37,949 nt of DNA. Source: Alphaproteobacteria bacterium. Its GTDB lineage: Bacteria > Pseudomonadota > Alphaproteobacteria > JAEUKQ01. Of this stretch, positions 8,701-17,241 are shown in pieces. Where the stretch lies: assembly GCA_016794225.1 (NCBI GenBank), contig JAEUKQ010000009.1, positions 1-37,949 of the forward strand, written 5' to 3'. The notes under the pieces were generated by a model. It did not search any database and was not told where the DNA came from. It was given only the letters and a program-made list of their open reading frames with translations. Within the stretch, counting starts at the first letter, position 1. Each line of letters begins with the position of its first letter. Made by a program: the position numbers and the translations under genes.

Positions 8701-11033
8701 ATATTAATAAGTTAAATGTTAGTATCAGTGTTCCTGATAAAGTTGAACCAAATCAACAAATTGTTGTCCCTGTTAAAGTAACTGGCCTAAAATCAGGTCA
8801 GTCTGCCTATATCACTGTTGCGGCTGTTGATGAGGGTGTATTAAGTCTAACTGATTTTCGTACTCCTGATCCATTACAGTATTTCTTTGGTCGTCGGACT
8901 TTAGGGATTGATTTACGCGATTTGTATGGTCAATTAATTGATGGCAAGTCTGGTCGTCGAGGTGAGATTCGCGAAGGTGGTGATGCTGCTGCCGAAAAAG
9001 GTGCGCCACCAGTCATTAAATTAGTTGCTTTGTATTCAGGTATGATAAAAGTTGATGACCAAGGCAATGCTAATGTTAAGTTTGATTTACCTGATTATAA
9101 TGGCAAATTGCGTATTATGGCGGTTGTCCATAGTCAGGATAAAGTTGGTTCTGCTGAAGCAAACTTAATTGTTCGTGCCTCTGTGGTGGCGACATTAAAT
9201 ATGCCGAGATTCTTAGCTTTAGACGATAAAAGCCAATTTGTTTTAATGCTGCAAAATATGGATGCCTTACCAGGAACTTATAAAATTTCCTTAGAAAACG
9301 CTTCCGGGGAACTTTTATTTAACCAAGTTCAAGCAATGTTTCAGCTTGAATTAAAACAAGGTGAGCAAACAAAACAGATTCTTGATGTCCAGGCACAGAA
9401 ACTGGGTACAGGGATTATTACCTTAAAAATTGATGGTCCTAATGGGTTTAATTTGTCACGTCAGTTTGTTGTTAAGGTACGTTCAGCGCAACCGTTATTA
9501 ACTGAACGGGTTGTAAAAATGTTAAAGACAGGAGAAAATTTTACACTTGATCCAACCTACTTTAATAGGTTTGTTCCAGAAACGATTCAGTTTAAATCGT
9601 CCGTAAGTAACCGGCCAAACTTTGATGTAGCAGGTCTGGTTGATGAACTTGACCGGTATCCGTATGGATGTTTGGAACAAGTAACCAGTAGGGTAATGCC
9701 ACTGGTCTATTTGTTTGAACTTGCTGAAAAGTGGGATGTTTCTGTTACAGATAATCCTGAAGACATCAATGTTAAAATTCAACGAGCAATCAGCTTGTTG
9801 GTTGAAAAACAGCGTTTAGATGGTAGTTTTGGGTTGTGGTCGGCTAATTCTGAAACAGAAAAATGGCTTACTGCTTATGTTATCGATTTTATGACACGTG
9901 CAAAAGCTAAAGGCCATGCTGTTTCTGATCTTTCATATCGACAAGGGTTAGCTTGGTTAGCGAAGTATGCTCAAAACTATGATCTTGTAAGTTCTTCGGA
10001 TCTATCCTCGCGGGCATATGCGATGTATGTATTGTCTAAAGCCGGTGCAGGTGATATTGCAATGGCACGCTATTTCTTTGACAATTATGCCAAGAATTTG
10101 CCTGACACACTATCGCTAGCCCAGATATCTGCTGCTTTATCAGTTTATGGTGATCAAGAAAGAGCGCGGACAGGTTTTGAAATGGCTTTAGGTAAATATA
10201 AAACTAAGCTTGTTTCATGGGCAGATTATGGCAGCGATATTCGTGACCTGGCTGCTATTATAACCCTAATTTCCGAAAGTCAGGTAAAAAATGTTGATTA
10301 CGCAACAGAGTTAAACTTACTTACAAGTTGGTTGCAAAATCGGCGTTACTTAAGCACGCAGGAGCAGTTATGGTTGGTGCTAGCTGCGCGGTCTTTGGCA
10401 GGGCAAAATGTTAACCTAAACCTGACGGTAAATGGAATCCAAAATTTAACGGGTGTTAAACCAATTTTGCCTAAACAGAATGCCCGTGATTTAACCCAAA
10501 AAGGTTTTGGTATTGTTAATAATGGTAGTTTGTTGTGGGTTGCTACAAGCGTTACTGGAGTATCATCAACAAAACTACCAGCAACTTCCAATGGATTTAC
10601 CATTACGAAACGGTATTTCGATATTAATGGCAAAGAAATTGATATAAAGAATTTACAGCAAACGAACATGGTGGTTGTTGTTATTGAGGGTGTTGCAAAA
10701 CATGATTTATCGCAACAATCGCTAATCGTTGACTTATTGCCTGCTGGTTTAGAGTTAGAAAATTCTAGGCTATCTAATACACTTTCCTTAGATAACTTTG
10801 ATTGGATTGAAAATCTGTCACCAACTGAACATCAGGAGTATTTAGATGACCGGTTTGTTGCAGCTGTTTCGACCGAGGTTGGAAAAAATTTTAAGGTAGC
10901 TTATTTAGCACGTGTTGTAACACCGGGTATCTATCAGGTTCCTGCTGTTCAGATCGAGGCTATGTATGCACCTGAAATTCGTGCCCGTAGCACGATGATG
11001 GAAATGACAATTGTTCCGTTTAAAGTGGAATAA
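5727..11033 (+). CDS. Bacterial alpha-2-macroglobulin (YfhM type)
   Basis: A large (1768-residue) periplasmic protease trap. A signal peptide (residues 1-23, ending FKTFSQ) has no lipobox Cys, unlike the E. coli YfhM lipoprotein. An alpha-helical N-terminal region is followed by macroglobulin domains with the MG2 hallmark YTDRGVYRPGETV, and then the A2M region (ALYSGMIKVDDQGNANVKF, then DLPDYNGKLRIMAVVHS). The thioester motif is intact as C1315-L-E-Q1318 in YPYGCLEQVTS, in the helical TED domain. The family captures host or rival proteases that breach the envelope. pbpC follows after 18 bases, the classic pairing in which PBP1C is thought to mend the wall where A2M guards it. Only the 1315 thioester makes covalent trapping likely; the bait region cannot be defined by eye. 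Confidence 0.93.
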   Translation: MKKITTFLLAIFFSLTSFKTFSQVNNNKQHELFGESIIAQITSFEEEIEILKSTIKLADSQNWLETTPEYWLMRAKDQIKDGRYSYEVRETIFKVLVLDGSNIEGWQLLAKIYERTNLGFSIAAQAKAYILSENRLSQAERIQVLTNIADTLLKINSQESLKNALLIYTKLNEWQFNAKRAETIRQLTELVTFSPKKTTTVDTGDERQVCVHFNEKLSQDRSTRWADYIRVEPASQLFISLQSDGKALCVDGLAYGQDYQFVLLKGLPSSGEERLAQNQSIKIAAANRAASMGFKNKAYILPKIGSTGVPLLTVNYDEAYLRLFRINDRNILSDFVNYNFLGNIERYNLSDISERYGETVWQGTVRIQNQKNQRITTAIPLLDMVKNQLKPGVYILAAGKAVRNENGNVELVPANQDEDDYYSSIATQWLVVTDLGISTYSGENGLAVAVRSLENGKALNGVKVRLFARNNEQLGEAITNNDGMANFNPELLMGTGGRTPVMVMTFSAKGDDFAFLSIDKAAYDLSDRGAYGRSYSKNYDLFLYTDRGVYRPGETVRLAGLLRNNQGVAVTKLPLTVEVWRPDGVLANKFVLNDVAVGGYEVSIPTTATSLTGRWYVYGFVDPKGDAVGQADYLVEEVVPAQLEVALKSSHPEITASNIDAFNINIRADYLYGAPAADLAVKAQIVFKQNDTPYPDFRDYQFGLITEPFTSVIQQLDVDNTNENGQLDLNLSTVTIPETLQPLVAQVSVGVIEPSGRPVLRSVALPVRGENPFIGIKPAQGTDVNEGSTVDFMIVVIGPDGQQQSFKDLKWQLHKENYRYQWYYRSGYWDYTISIQDELVAGGVLSGNGTEPVKISSKVNWGRYRLEVFNADGTAASSIRIYAGWGWGVESADTPDKLEIVADKTSYLPGEKAKLSIRAPFKGELLINIATDRIVSSQNIVVSPEGTVIEIPVSKEWGAGAYILATAFRPGSASDRGPGRAIGLTWIGINKDINKLNVSISVPDKVEPNQQIVVPVKVTGLKSGQSAYITVAAVDEGVLSLTDFRTPDPLQYFFGRRTLGIDLRDLYGQLIDGKSGRRGEIREGGDAAAEKGAPPVIKLVALYSGMIKVDDQGNANVKFDLPDYNGKLRIMAVVHSQDKVGSAEANLIVRASVVATLNMPRFLALDDKSQFVLMLQNMDALPGTYKISLENASGELLFNQVQAMFQLELKQGEQTKQILDVQAQKLGTGIITLKIDGPNGFNLSRQFVVKVRSAQPLLTERVVKMLKTGENFTLDPTYFNRFVPETIQFKSSVSNRPNFDVAGLVDELDRYPYGCLEQVTSRVMPLVYLFELAEKWDVSVTDNPEDINVKIQRAISLLVEKQRLDGSFGLWSANSETEKWLTAYVIDFMTRAKAKGHAVSDLSYRQGLAWLAKYAQNYDLVSSSDLSSRAYAMYVLSKAGAGDIAMARYFFDNYAKNLPDTLSLAQISAALSVYGDQERARTGFEMALGKYKTKLVSWADYGSDIRDLAAIITLISESQVKNVDYATELNLLTSWLQNRRYLSTQEQLWLVLAARSLAGQNVNLNLTVNGIQNLTGVKPILPKQNARDLTQKGFGIVNNGSLLWVATSVTGVSSTKLPATSNGFTITKRYFDINGKEIDIKNLQQTNMVVVVIEGVAKHDLSQQSLIVDLLPAGLELENSRLSNTLSLDNFDWIENLSPTEHQEYLDDRFVAAVSTEVGKNFKVAYLARVVTPGIYQVPAVQIEAMYAPEIRARSTMMEMTIVPFKVE

Positions 11034-11051
11034 AAAGCCTCTGGATGATTA

Positions 11052-13172
11052 ATGTCGTTGTTTTCTAGACTGGTTTGGTGTTATTCAAAACTAATAAAAG
11101 CCCTGTTTTTTGCAGGGCTTTTATTTCTTGCTGCCGATTTTTTATTTCCACTCAATTTAAGCAGAACAGAAGATTATTCAACAATCATTACTGATTACCG
11201 CGGTGATATGCTTCATGTATATCAAACACCTAATGGTTATTGGCGATTACCAGTGACAATAAATAAGGTGGATCAACGGTTTGTTAGTTTTTTACAAAAT
11301 ATTGAGGATAAACGTTTTTATTACCACCCAGGATTTGACCCTTTTGCTATTCTAAGGGCTATCTGGCAAATGTTGGATCATGGGAAAGTTATTTCTGGTG
11401 CTTCAACTATAACTATGCAGACAGCGCGGCTGCTTGAACCAAGGCCGCGCAATATATTTTCTAAATTTATTGAAATGTTTAGGGCGCTACAACTTGAAAT
11501 GCGCTATGACAAGTCGCAAATACTTGAAATGTATTTAAACTTGGCTTCATATGGTGGAAACATTCAGGGTATTCGTGCAGCGGCACTGACGTATTTTGGT
11601 AAAGAACCACTGGTACTTAGTGATGCCGAAATTGCTTTTTTAATTTCTTTGCCACAATCACCTGAAAGAAATCGTCCGGATCGGCATTATAACAAGTCTA
11701 TTTTAGCAAGAAATTTTATCTTAGATCGTCTACAAGCAGCAGAACTAATTTCTGAAGCCGAGGCCATACAAGCAAAATCAACAAGCTTACCCGAGCATAG
11801 AACACAGCTACCAAGACTTGCACCACATCTTAGCCAACGGTTTTTTAAAATTTTTTCATCTTTAGAGTCAACCAAACAAATTCATTTGTCGCTTGATAAA
11901 GATTTACAATCATCACTTGAAAAACTTGCCCGGAATAAACAAGCTTTTTTACAAAACCAGGCCACACTTGCCATTTTGGTAGTAGAAAATAAAACAGGCT
12001 ATGTACGGGCTTATATTGGGTCTGGGGGGTATTATAATCAAACCATACTTGGACAAAACGATATGATTCAGGCAATAAGATCACCTGGATCAACACTTAA
12101 ACCATTTATTTACGGTCTTGCCTTTGATCAGCTTTTTTTACACCCTGCAACAGTTATAAACGATAGCCCAATCCGTTTTGGCGATTATGCACCCAAAAAT
12201 TTTGATAGACAATATTATGGGAATATTACGGTGAGCAGGGCGCTACAGTTATCTTTAAACATTCCGGCTGTTTTGGTGTTGAATAGACTAGGGCCAGATT
12301 ATTTTACGGAATGGCTTAAAAATAATGGCGTGCAATTTCGACTGCCTGGCAATATAAAAAAGGCAGGACTTCCTATTGCCCTTGGTGGAATAGGCATAAA
12401 TCTTGAACAGTTAGTTATGTTATATTCAGGACTTGCTAACGGCGGGGTTATAAAAAACCTTAATTATATTAATAATAGTGATCAGCAAAAAACAAGTAGG
12501 GCGTTAGGTGCTATCACCGCTTGGCAAATTTATCAAATTTTGAAGGATAGTCCGATGCCGCCTGGCATGATTGCTCCCAAATACTTGTTTAATGGTCACG
12601 AAATTGCTTTTAAAACTGGAACATCTTATGGGTTTAGGGATGCGTGGGCTATCGGATTCGACAAGAACTATACTGTGGGTATATGGATTGGCAGGCCTGA
12701 TGGTTCTTTTGCACCATATCGCATAGGTCGCGAAGAGGCTGCGCCAATATTAATGGATGTTTTTAAGCATTTACCGGTATTGTCCTATGAAAACATCGAA
12801 AAGCCAATTGGCTACCAAGAAACGGTATGGCGGGATTTACCGGAAAGCTTAAAGTATTTTCAACAACCAAGCAAAATTCCAACAAAAGATCAGATAGCTG
12901 AAAAAAATACTGACTTAAAAATTACTTATCCCATCAACCAGGCAGTAATTGAACTAAATAGTGAACCCACATATGAGTCAATAACAATCGAAAGCACTGG
13001 TGGGAAGGGGCCTTTTATATGGTTTATTAATGGAAGTCAGGTTGATTTTCCGCCCTATAGACGCAAGATAACCTGGACACCGAGTAGTTTGGGTTTTGCT
13101 CGTATTACTGTTATTGACCGTGATGGTAATGCGACCAGTATAGAAATTTGGCTAAAAGAAAAACCAATTTAA
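11052..13172 (+). CDS. pbpC: Penicillin-binding protein 1C
   Basis: A bifunctional peptidoglycan synthase of 706 residues: N-terminal membrane segment (residues about 15-33), GT51 glycosyltransferase domain with the catalytic Glu in IEDKRFYYHPG (E85) and GASTITMQTARLL. The transpeptidase domain has S347-T-L-K350, S401-L-N403 and K521-T-G-T524, and a C-terminal Ig-like BiPBP_C domain (from about ITYPINQAVIELN to the end) completes it. All catalytic residues seen are intact. It is the second gene of an A2M-pbpC operon (18-base gap). An 11-13-bp perfect hairpin followed by TTTCTT lies inside codons 15-25, within the membrane segment, and looks like an intrinsic terminator. The ATG at 11052 is preferred because no later start would keep the membrane segment. 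The stop is 4 bases from the convergent hbdH stop. Confidence 0.95.
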   Translation: MSLFSRLVWCYSKLIKALFFAGLLFLAADFLFPLNLSRTEDYSTIITDYRGDMLHVYQTPNGYWRLPVTINKVDQRFVSFLQNIEDKRFYYHPGFDPFAILRAIWQMLDHGKVISGASTITMQTARLLEPRPRNIFSKFIEMFRALQLEMRYDKSQILEMYLNLASYGGNIQGIRAAALTYFGKEPLVLSDAEIAFLISLPQSPERNRPDRHYNKSILARNFILDRLQAAELISEAEAIQAKSTSLPEHRTQLPRLAPHLSQRFFKIFSSLESTKQIHLSLDKDLQSSLEKLARNKQAFLQNQATLAILVVENKTGYVRAYIGSGGYYNQTILGQNDMIQAIRSPGSTLKPFIYGLAFDQLFLHPATVINDSPIRFGDYAPKNFDRQYYGNITVSRALQLSLNIPAVLVLNRLGPDYFTEWLKNNGVQFRLPGNIKKAGLPIALGGIGINLEQLVMLYSGLANGGVIKNLNYINNSDQQKTSRALGAITAWQIYQILKDSPMPPGMIAPKYLFNGHEIAFKTGTSYGFRDAWAIGFDKNYTVGIWIGRPDGSFAPYRIGREEAAPILMDVFKHLPVLSYENIEKPIGYQETVWRDLPESLKYFQQPSKIPTKDQIAEKNTDLKITYPINQAVIELNSEPTYESITIESTGGKGPFIWFINGSQVDFPPYRRKITWTPSSLGFARITVIDRDGNATSIEIWLKEKPI
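11093..11129 (+). terminator. Terminator-like hairpin inside pbpC
   Basis: A perfect inverted repeat: the left arm ends AAAAGCCCTG (to 11105), the loop is TTTTTTG (11106-11112), and the right arm begins CAGGGCTTTT (from 11113). At least 11 and up to 13 base pairs form, with a GC-rich core. TTTCTT follows. In form it is an intrinsic terminator, but it sits about 40 bases inside the pbpC reading frame, after the A2M gene. Ribosomes translating pbpC would disrupt it, so it could act as a translation-dependent attenuator that sets the A2M to PBP1C ratio. The structure is seen; the function is inferred. Confidence 0.5.
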
Positions 13173-13176
13173 AAAA

Positions 13177-13995
13177 TTACCGAGCAGTCCAGCCACCATC
13201 AATTGGCAAGGCAATACCTGTAATAGATGCTGCTTGTGGTTGGCATAAAAAAATGACAGCTGTGGTCACTTCACTCTCATCGACAAATTTTTTTGTTGGT
13301 TGCGGTGCTAAAATAATATCTTCAATAACGCGTTCAACTGGTATTTGGTGTGCCTTGGCTTGGTCTTGAATTTGTTTTTCAACCAAGGCAGTTTTTACAT
13401 AACCCGGGCAGATTGCATTACACGTAATATTCATTTGTGCTGTTTCCAAAGCCACTGTCTTAGTTAAACCAATTAAACCATGTTTGGCAGCAACATAGGC
13501 AGATTTAAAAGGTGATGCAACGAGACCGTGTGCTGAAACAATATTAATTATACGTCCCCAACCGTTCTTTTTCATAACGGGAAGAATATGTTTAATAGTA
13601 TAAAAATTAGCATTTAAATTAATATCAATAATATTGTGCCACTTATCTTCAGGAAAATCATCAATTGGGCTGACATACTGTATGCCCGCATTATTGACCA
13701 AAATATCAATTTGTCCATAATCCTTGATGATATCATGAATCATACGGTAAATTTCATTAGGTGATTGCATATTTGCTGCGTAAAATGAAAAAATATTTCT
13801 TTGCTGTTCTTTAGGTGTTTTGGGGGTAATTGCTGATGCCTGATGTAATAAGTCGTCAATTTGCTCTTTTGTAGCAAGCCCATTCAAGGCAACACGGCAT
13901 CCTTGTTCTAGCAACCCAAAAGCTATTGCCTTACCGATGCCAGTGCTTGAGCCTGTAACAAGGGCAACTTTATCTTTCAGCTTATTATTAAACAT
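13177..13995 (-). CDS. hbdH: 3-hydroxybutyrate dehydrogenase (SDR)
   Basis: NAD-dependent interconversion of D-3-hydroxybutyrate and acetoacetate, used in poly-3-hydroxybutyrate or ketone body metabolism. The 272-residue protein has the Rossmann motif TGSSTGIG (residues 14-21), NNAG, and the catalytic Ser154, Tyr167 and Lys171 (SAHGLVASPFKSAYVAAK). The C-terminal block QAASITGIALPIDGGWTAR is characteristic of this enzyme within the SDR superfamily. About ten extra residues (PKTPKEQQRN) sit before the FYAAN block. The gene is monocistronic or follows rnd after 113 bases. A candidate promoter with a palindrome in its spacer lies upstream. Acetoacetate produced by the tyrosine pathway at the start of the window is a plausible substrate source. 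Confidence 0.88.
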   Translation of the reverse strand: MFNNKLKDKVALVTGSSTGIGKAIAFGLLEQGCRVALNGLATKEQIDDLLHQASAITPKTPKEQQRNIFSFYAANMQSPNEIYRMIHDIIKDYGQIDILVNNAGIQYVSPIDDFPEDKWHNIIDINLNANFYTIKHILPVMKKNGWGRIINIVSAHGLVASPFKSAYVAAKHGLIGLTKTVALETAQMNITCNAICPGYVKTALVEKQIQDQAKAHQIPVERVIEDIILAPQPTKKFVDESEVTTAVIFLCQPQAASITGIALPIDGGWTAR

Positions 13996-14049
13996 AATCT
14001 AACGACTCGTTTCGATGAATGGTTAAAATAAATAAAATCAAAAAATTAT

Positions 14050-14078
14050 TTTATATTGTACAATTCTAAAATTGTCCT
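14050..14078 (-). promoter_or_regulatory. Candidate hbdH promoter with operator-like palindrome
   Basis: On the minus strand AGGACA (14078-14073) and TATAAA (14055-14050) are separated by 17 bases and lie about 55 bases before the hbdH start. The spacer contains the inverted repeat ACAATT-4-AATTGT (14060-14075), which overlaps TTGTACAA. A perfect 6-bp palindrome inside a promoter spacer is the place a repressor would bind. The region is very AT-rich, so chance cannot be excluded. Confidence 0.4.
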
Positions 14079-14108
14079 GGTTTAATACTATGAAACAAAA
14101 TAATTCCT

Positions 14109-15287
14109 TTATTTGTTATCTAAATGATTGATTGAAAACAATTTAATTTTGCCATCTTTAATTGAAATAGATTTACGGTTTAACAAAACATCAAGACAAT
14201 CCTGCCCACAAAGTCGATAACGCCAGCCACTAAGTAAAGGATTAGATATTAATGGGTTATCAATCAAAGATTGAATATCGTCGGTTGAGCATATAATGTA
14301 GTAGGGTATGTTTTGTTCTGCAGCACGGATTTTAACAAGCAGCTTAAGAAGATCAACTAACATTATTGAGGATTCGCGCTGCAAACTTTGATTATGATCT
14401 TGTATGTCACCAATCAAAAATTGGCTTGCATCAATAATTACTGCGTTTAAATCTTCAGCTAGTTTTTGGCGCGTAGTGTCAGTAGCGTTTGGCCAAACAG
14501 CTGTGATCAAACCATCAAGTCTATATTCATTATATTTTGCTAGCGATAATATCTTATCATCAGACAACAAAATTTGACGCGGCAAATTTAACTGTGATGC
14601 CCTAATTTCTCGCCAAGCGGCTATTTTTTTTATTTTTAGCAATTCATTTTTTTTAACATACTTAGGGACAAATTTTTTCCAAGCATTCTCGGGTTTTACA
14701 ACATAAGTTTTAGGATTTTCAAGTTCACTGATTAGTTCTTGGAGTATTTCCAGTTGCAGGTCATTTGAGTCTTTTAATTTTTTTACAAGATGTTGATAAA
14801 TCGGCAAAAGATAGCTAACATCATTAGCTGCATATTCAATATGCCTATCTGATAACGGGCGTTGAGACCAATCTGTCACCCGTAAACTTTTATCAATTGT
14901 GGCACCAACAATTTTTGCAACAAGGTTTTCATAGCTAATTGTCTCACCAAAACCACATATCATAGCCATAATTTGGGTATCAGCGATAGGTGTTGGTATC
15001 TGGCCGTATAAATACCAGAAAATTTCCAAGTCTTGTCGTGCCGAATGCAGAATTTTTAAGATGGATTTATCATAAAGCATGTTATGTAGCGATGTTAAAT
15101 CAATATCTGGCGACAAAACGTCAACTACACCAATTCCATGTTGTCCTTGAATTTGAATCAAACATGCTGTAGGCCAAAAAGTTTTTTGCCGAACAAATTC
15201 TGTATCAAGACAAATATGTGGTTGGTAGCTAAAACTTTGGCAAAAATCATTAAGTTGGTTGGTTTTTGTGATAAAAAGTTTTTGCAT
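14109..15287 (-). CDS. rnd: Ribonuclease D
   Basis: A 3'-5' exoribonuclease that trims tRNA and other stable RNA ends. With the start chosen at 15287 the protein has 392 residues, the usual length. The DEDD exonuclease domain is complete: D28 and E30 in CLDTEFVRQKTFWP, the Asp in HSARQDLEIFWYLYG, and Tyr/Asp in YAANDVSYLLPIY. An HRDC domain follows (WREIRASQLNLPRQILLSDD). Earlier starts (MQVTF at 15314, or back to 15434) would add up to 49 residues without family similarity, and the longest would overlap aspS. MQKLF at 15287 places the first strand where the family begins. It is divergent from aspS across a 126-base gap that must hold promoters for both; none stands out. The stop lies 113 bases before hbdH. 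Confidence 0.93.
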   Translation of the reverse strand: MQKLFITKTNQLNDFCQSFSYQPHICLDTEFVRQKTFWPTACLIQIQGQHGIGVVDVLSPDIDLTSLHNMLYDKSILKILHSARQDLEIFWYLYGQIPTPIADTQIMAMICGFGETISYENLVAKIVGATIDKSLRVTDWSQRPLSDRHIEYAANDVSYLLPIYQHLVKKLKDSNDLQLEILQELISELENPKTYVVKPENAWKKFVPKYVKKNELLKIKKIAAWREIRASQLNLPRQILLSDDKILSLAKYNEYRLDGLITAVWPNATDTTRQKLAEDLNAVIIDASQFLIGDIQDHNQSLQRESSIMLVDLLKLLVKIRAAEQNIPYYIICSTDDIQSLIDNPLISNPLLSGWRYRLCGQDCLDVLLNRKSISIKDGKIKLFSINHLDNK

Positions 15288-15413
15288 CGATTTGTTGTCA
15301 AAAGTTACTTGCATGGTTATAAGGAAAGCGGCAATACTTCTTTGCTGATAAAAATAATTACTATATGAAACTAATGTAAATATTATTTGTACTTGCTTAA
15401 AAGGGAAAAAACA

Positions 15414-17204
15414 ATGCACCAATATCGTACCCATTCATGTGGCGCACTTCGTAAAACAGATATAGGGAAAACTTGCCGTTTGGCAGGCTGGGTACACCGA
15501 AAACGTGACCACGGTAATTTACTTTTTATTGATTTACGGGATCATTACGGTTTAACCCAATGTGTTGTTGATTTTTCTAATCCAATAATGAAAGTTCTAG
15601 AGCACGTAAAACTTGAAAGTGTTGTTTCAGTCCTTGGGCAGGTAGTATCAAGACCGGCAGAGACAGTGAATACAAAGCTACCAACTGGTGAAATTGAGTT
15701 AAAAATAACAAATGTTGAGATTCTATCAACGTCTGAAACTTTACCATTACAAGTGAACAGCGAAGAAAACCCGCCTGAAGATATTCGTCTTAAATACCGT
15801 TTCCTTGATTTACGTCGTGAAAAAATTCACCAAAATATTATGCTGCGTTCTCAAGTGATTGCCAGTTTACGGCAGCGAATGATAAAACAAGGCTTTACCG
15901 AGTTTCAAACCCCAATATTAACATCAAGTAGTCCAGAAGGGGCCAGAGATTTTCTTGTTCCAAGCAGACTGCATCCGGGTAAGTTTTATGCACTTCCACA
16001 AGCACCACAACAGTTCAAGCAATTATTAATGGTTGCCGGATTTGATCGGTATTTTCAAATTGCCCCATGTTTCCGTGATGAAGATAGCCGCGCCGATCGT
16101 TCACCAGGAGAATTTTATCAGTTGGATTTTGAAATGTCCTTTGTAACACAGGAAGATGTTTTTCAAGCAATAGAGCCTGTCTTACACGGAGTTTTTGTAG
16201 AATTCTCTCAGGGTAAAACTGTTAGTTCAATGCCGTTTCCAAGAATAAAATATGATGACGCTTTATTAACATATGGTTCAGATAAACCTGATTTAAGAAA
16301 TCCATTACATATAAAAGATGTTACGGATATATTTATTAATTCTAATTTCGATATTTTTACAAAAGCGATTAAATCTGGTTCTTCCGTTCGTGCAATTAAA
16401 ACAAGTCAAACCTCTTTGAAACCAAGAAGTTTTTTTGATAAACTCAATGATTGGGCAAAAGAACAAGGATTGGGTGGCTTGGCTTATTTAAGTTTTTCTG
16501 ATGATGGAATTAAAGGACCCATCGCCAAAAACCTTGATGTCCAGAAAATAGATAGCTTAAAAAAACGTTTTGCAGCTGAAAATGGCGACAGCATTTTCTT
16601 TGTTTGTGAAAAGAATGCTAAAATTGCTAAAATCAGTGGGCTAACCAGAACTAAACTTGCCGAAGAACTAAACCTAATTGATCGCAAGAGGTTTGAATTC
16701 TGTTGGATTGTTGATTTTCCGATGTATGAACTTAACCCTGATACTGGAAAGATTGAATTTTGTCATAATCCATTTTCAATGCCACAGGGGGGGCTTGATG
16801 CTCTTGAAAAGCAAGATCCTTTAACGATAAAAGCATATCAATATGATATTGTTTGTAATGGTGTTGAATTATCTAGTGGTGCGATTCGTAACCACCGTCC
16901 GGATATTATGTACAAAGCATTTCAACTTGCCGGTTATTCAAAAGAAGAGGTTGAAAATAGGTTTGGCGGGATGCTAAACGCTTTTAAGTTTGGCGCTCCC
17001 CCTCATGGCGGATCTGCACCAGGTATTGACCGTATTGTGATGCTGCTTGCCGATGAGAAAAATATTCGTGAAGTTATCACTTTTCCAATGAATCAGCAGG
17101 CAATGGATTTAATGATGCAGGCACCTGCCGAGATTCTGCCTACACGATTAAAAGAACTTCACATTCGGTTAGATTTAGCAGGTGATAAAAAAATTAAATC
17201 ATGA
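15414..17204 (+). CDS. aspS: Aspartyl-tRNA synthetase, likely non-discriminating
   Basis: A class II aminoacyl-tRNA synthetase of 596 residues, bacterial type. It has an anticodon-binding OB fold ([19 protein letters not shown]), motif 2 with [21 protein letters not shown], a GAD insertion domain in the middle, and motif 3 ([13 protein letters not shown]). The anticodon loop binding site has His33 in RKRDHG, where strictly tRNA-Asp-specific enzymes such as that of E. coli carry Leu. By family knowledge this points to a non-discriminating enzyme that also charges tRNA-Asn, requiring GatCAB to amidate it. ATG 15414 is chosen over an upstream TTG at 15387 because the AAAAGGG ribosome binding site sits directly before it and the family begins with this Met. 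A G7 run lies at 16787-16793. aguA follows after 37 bases. Confidence 0.96.
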   Translation: MHQYRTHSCGALRKTDIGKTCRLAGWVHRKRDHGNLLFIDLRDHYGLTQCVVDFSNPIMKVLEHVKLESVVSVLGQVVSRPAETVNTKLPTGEIELKITNVEILSTSETLPLQVNSEENPPEDIRLKYRFLDLRREKIHQNIMLRSQVIASLRQRMIKQGFTEFQTPILTSSSPEGARDFLVPSRLHPGKFYALPQAPQQFKQLLMVAGFDRYFQIAPCFRDEDSRADRSPGEFYQLDFEMSFVTQEDVFQAIEPVLHGVFVEFSQGKTVSSMPFPRIKYDDALLTYGSDKPDLRNPLHIKDVTDIFINSNFDIFTKAIKSGSSVRAIKTSQTSLKPRSFFDKLNDWAKEQGLGGLAYLSFSDDGIKGPIAKNLDVQKIDSLKKRFAAENGDSIFFVCEKNAKIAKISGLTRTKLAEELNLIDRKRFEFCWIVDFPMYELNPDTGKIEFCHNPFSMPQGGLDALEKQDPLTIKAYQYDIVCNGVELSSGAIRNHRPDIMYKAFQLAGYSKEEVENRFGGMLNAFKFGAPPHGGSAPGIDRIVMLLADEKNIREVITFPMNQQAMDLMMQAPAEILPTRLKELHIRLDLAGDKKIKS

Positions 17205-17241
17205 TATTTTAATTTATATAATTTTATGATTTTAAAGGGAC

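Noticed and set aside
8812-9009. Minus-strand frames inside the A2M gene and other large genes as real genes
   Set aside because: They are shadows of strongly conserved plus-strand proteins and have no family features.
15288-15434. Longer N-terminus for RNase D starting at 15434
   Set aside because: The extra residues do not resemble the family, overlap the aspS start, and the family begins at the Met chosen.
16787-16793. G7 run in aspS as a phase-variation tract
   Set aside because: aspS is essential and switching it off is implausible; the run encodes conserved Gly codons.
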